A stretch of DNA of 64,000 bases, taken from NCBI GenBank assembly GCA_035605695.1, contig DATNGZ010000016.1:62001-126000 (forward strand), in the 5' to 3' direction. The notes under the pieces were generated by a model, which worked only from the letters and a program-made list of their open reading frames with translations, made no database searches and was not told the DNA's origin. A program made the position numbers and the translations under genes. This document shows, one piece after another, positions 62,198-64,000 of the stretch (the first letter of the stretch is position 1; each line of letters starts with the position of its first letter). Source of the stretch: VRUE01 sp035605695. GTDB lineage: Bacteria; Actinomycetota; Thermoleophilia; Solirubrobacterales; 70-9.

Positions 62198-62940
62198 CTC
62201 GCCGTCTTTGCCCGCGGCGAGCGTCTGCCGCAGGCTTCGTCGAGAGTGACCAGGGCGAGGCCGAGCTCAGCGGCGCGCCCGGCAATCGCCTCGATTGCCC
62301 GCGCCGTCTCATTTGCGTTAGGTCGCACTGCGTAGCGAGCGGAGTCGTGCAGCAGCACGATCGAGCCGTCATTGAGGTCGCGGTTCACCCGCCGGGCGAT
62401 GCGTTGGGCAGGTAGCGGCTCCCAGTCCAGCCCCCAGGTCGACCAGTAGGCGACCTCGAGGCCGAGGCGACGGCAGGTCTCGGCTCCGGCTGGAGAAAGC
62501 TTGCCGTACGGCGGTCGATAGAAGCGCGGCTTGGCTCCGCCGATTGCCGCCACGGCGGCATAGCCAGCCTCGATGTCCTCGGCGGACTCGGCGCTTGGTA
62601 CCCGGTCATGACGAAAGTGGCGCTGCCCGTGGACGCCGATCTCGTGACCGCGGGCGAGGATCTCGGGCCCGAGCTCGGGGGAGTCGGCGATCTGCTCGCC
62701 GACCAGAAAGAAGGTCGCCTTCGCGCCGGCCGCGTCCAGGGCGTCCAGGACCACTGCGGTTCCTTGCGGCGAAGAATCTGGGCCGTCGTCAAAAGTCAAA
62801 ACCGCTCGTCCATCGGCGGGCACACGTTCAACTCCTGGCAATTCCCGCCAGCGTCGGGATCGGCTTGGGGAGTGCTCTTGAAGCGCGCAGCGCAGTGAAA
62901 GTGGCAGCAACCTACGGAGCCGGTGGAGGTGTCTGCGCAT
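62194..62940 (-). CDS. Polysaccharide deacetylase (NodB homology domain)
   Basis: Carbohydrate esterase family 4 protein of 248 residues. The metal/catalytic motifs are LTFDDGPDS (near residue 44), HGQRHFRHD (near 92) and RPPYGKLSP (near 132), with a late LLHDS. A basic N-terminus (MRRHLHRLRRLLPLSLR) may help membrane association. It removes N-acetyl groups from a surface glycan, probably one made with the neighbouring glycosyltransferases. The ATG at 62940 is preferred because GGGGGTG precedes it; the frame from 63111 extends without family similarity. Confidence 0.9.
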   Translation of the reverse strand: MRRHLHRLRRLLPLSLRCALQEHSPSRSRRWRELPGVERVPADGRAVLTFDDGPDSSPQGTAVVLDALDAAGAKATFFLVGEQIADSPELGPEILARGHEIGVHGQRHFRHDRVPSAESAEDIEAGYAAVAAIGGAKPRFYRPPYGKLSPAGAETCRRLGLEVAYWSTWGLDWEPLPAQRIARRVNRDLNDGSIVLLHDSARYAVRPNANETARAIEAIAGRAAELGLALVTLDEACGRRSPRAKTAR

Positions 62941-63089
62941 CACCCCCAAAAACGTAGGTCCGCTACTTGAACTTTCGGCCAATGGTTTGGCTAAAGAAAA
63001 CTGGGTAGTCCAGGGGCATGCTAAGACCTTCGTCCAGTCAAGGGCCATCGCGAGTTCAGGCGCGTTCACCTTCACCGATAACGAGGGCA

Positions 63090-64000
63090 ATGCGCAAGCT
63101 TTCTCATACATTCGCCCCGCCCCGCTTTCACCTCGCGATCGCCTTCAGCGCGGTCGCTTTGTTTATTGCTCCCTCCGTTGCCTCTGCAGCAGCTGGTGTC
63201 AGTGACAATGGCCCGGCGGGTCACAACGGCCTGAGGTCGGCTCAAGCCGTCCCGGTCACTAAACAAGCGGTCCCAGTCACTAAGCGCGCAAATGCAGCAA
63301 GAACTTACTCGTGGCATACCGATTCCGACAACGACGGGCTCAGCAATTGGATCGAGAGATACAGGACGAAAACAGATCCGCGGCGCTCCGATACCGACGG
63401 CGATGGATTCGGTGATGGCACCGAGGTGCGCGCCGGGACGGATCCGCTCGATCCGGCCAGCGCCCCAGCCGGTCCTCCGACACCCCCGCCGGTTGTCCCC
63501 CCACCCCCCGCCGACACGACCGCCCCCAACACCACGATCAGCTCGGGCCCTGCCGGTACCACTACTTCGACGAGCGCCAGCCTTGGTTTCAGGTCCAGCG
63601 AGAGTGGCTCGACCTTCCAGTGCAAGTTGGATTCGGGCTCGTGGGTTGGCTGCACTTCAGCCAAGACTTACAGCCGACTCGCCGTGGGCACTCACACCTT
63701 CTCGGTCAAAGCGACTGACGCTGCGGGCAACACTGACCCATCTCCCGCGACGGATAGCTGGACCGTGCAGGCGGGGACACCGCCTGCCGATACGACCGCG
63801 CCAGACACCACGATCAGTTCGGGTCCCTCCGGTACGACTTCGTCCACCAGTGCGAGTCTTGGCTTCAGCTCCAGCGAGAGCGGCTCCACCTACCAGTGCT
63901 CATTGGACTCCAGTGCCTGGAGCACCTGCTCCTCGCCCAAGACTTACAGCGGCCTGGCGGTGGGATCGCACGCCTTCTCCGTTAAAGCCGCCGATGCCGC
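63090..64000 (+). CDS. Secreted repeat protein with calcium-binding motifs, 3' end outside window
   Basis: Open frame from an ATG at 63090 (GAGGG ribosome site) to the right edge, 303 codons. A signal peptide (about 1-34) is followed by a spacer with tandem AVPVTK units. Thrombospondin-type-3-like calcium motifs come next (DSDNDGLSNW, DTDGDGFGDG) and then a Pro-rich linker. At least two 92-residue Ig-like repeats follow, each starting DTTAP and holding a Cys pair. It is probably a cell-surface or matrix protein; the repeats may bind ligands or act as a stalk. Confidence 0.85.
   Translation, partial: MRKLSHTFAPPRFHLAIAFSAVALFIAPSVASAAAGVSDNGPAGHNGLRSAQAVPVTKQAVPVTKRANAARTYSWHTDSDNDGLSNWIERYRTKTDPRRSDTDGDGFGDGTEVRAGTDPLDPASAPAGPPTPPPVVPPPPADTTAPNTTISSGPAGTTTSTSASLGFRSSESGSTFQCKLDSGSWVGCTSAKTYSRLAVGTHTFSVKATDAAGNTDPSPATDSWTVQAGTPPADTTAPDTTISSGPSGTTSSTSASLGFSSSESGSTYQCSLDSSAWSTCSSPKTYSGLAVGSHAFSVKAADA
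63513..64000 (+). repeat. 276-bp tandem repeat within the secreted protein gene
   Basis: A 92-codon unit begins at 63513 and again at 63789, running past the window edge. The shared protein signature is TTISSGP, SASLGF, SSESGST and AVGxHxFSVKA. The number of copies cannot be seen. Confidence 0.85.

Overview
The window reads as chromosomal DNA of a high-GC actinobacterium, most likely of the class Thermoleophilia (Solirubrobacterales or a relative). This placement is an inference from an actinobacterial integration host factor (mihF) beside gmk-rpoZ-coaBC, an RNase J next to dapA, the ftsK-rodZ-cinA-recA order, the RNA-processing/lysine superoperon, and many leaderless genes. No phage, insertion sequence, integrase or CRISPR array was seen. 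It is mostly core genome, with an envelope-sugar region at the right-hand end.

Layout. 1-9 kb: hflX (cut by the left edge) diverges from an epimerase/metallo-hydrolase/lipoprotein group; then on the minus strand come miaB, miaA, dapF and an LL-DAP-type aminotransferase. 9-15 kb: minus-strand ftsK, rodZ-like, cinA, thpR, recA and a membrane cupredoxin. 15.3-17.6 kb: a plus-strand response regulator/histidine kinase pair closed by a strong terminator. 17.7-46 kb: almost unbroken minus-strand genes. These run pyrR-pyrB-pyrC-carA-carB-pyrK-pyrD, then mihF-gmk-rpoZ-coaBC, then rimP-nusA-infB-rbfA-nrnA-truB-ribF, a beta-propeller protein, rpsO-ahpE-dsbA-like-pnp, an M16 peptidase, dapB-dapA and RNase J. 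46-49.5 kb: RNase Z, one tRNA-Arg(CCG), a hydrolase, a hypothetical protein and a YedK/HMCES protein. 49.5-53.2 kb: CDP-glucose dehydratase and cytidylyltransferase, a MoaD/ThiS-like protein and a threonine-synthase-family gene behind a SAM-I riboswitch. 53.2-58.1 kb: corA, a HIT protein, a phosphohexomutase, a metallo-hydrolase and a lipid kinase. 58.1-64 kb: nucleotide-sugar dehydrogenase, hexapeptide acyltransferase, aminotransferase, an Alg13/Alg14-like pair, a polysaccharide deacetylase, and a secreted repeat protein cut by the right edge.

How the genes work together. Four lysine/diaminopimelate genes (dapA, dapB, dapL-like, dapF) lie in two blocks, and the dapF has serine at both catalytic cysteine positions. 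The pyrimidine operon carries a PyrR-type RNA hairpin at its 5' end. The rimP-nusA-infB operon has a terminator in its own leader. The threonine-synthase-family enzyme and the sulfur-carrier-like protein share one SAM-controlled transcript, which suggests a role in sulfur amino-acid synthesis.

Most novel signals: (i) the SAM-I riboswitch/thrC-like/MoaD-like unit; (ii) DapF with Ser73/Ser215; (iii) three hairpin repeats with a conserved core but copy-specific, perfectly complementary arms, plus a second 47-bp palindromic repeat that supplies the stop codon of two genes; (iv) NusA with a C-terminal Cys/His knuckle; (v) reduced RimP, MiaA and TruB; (vi) widespread leaderless promoters with a TANNNT box 6-10 nt before the start codon.
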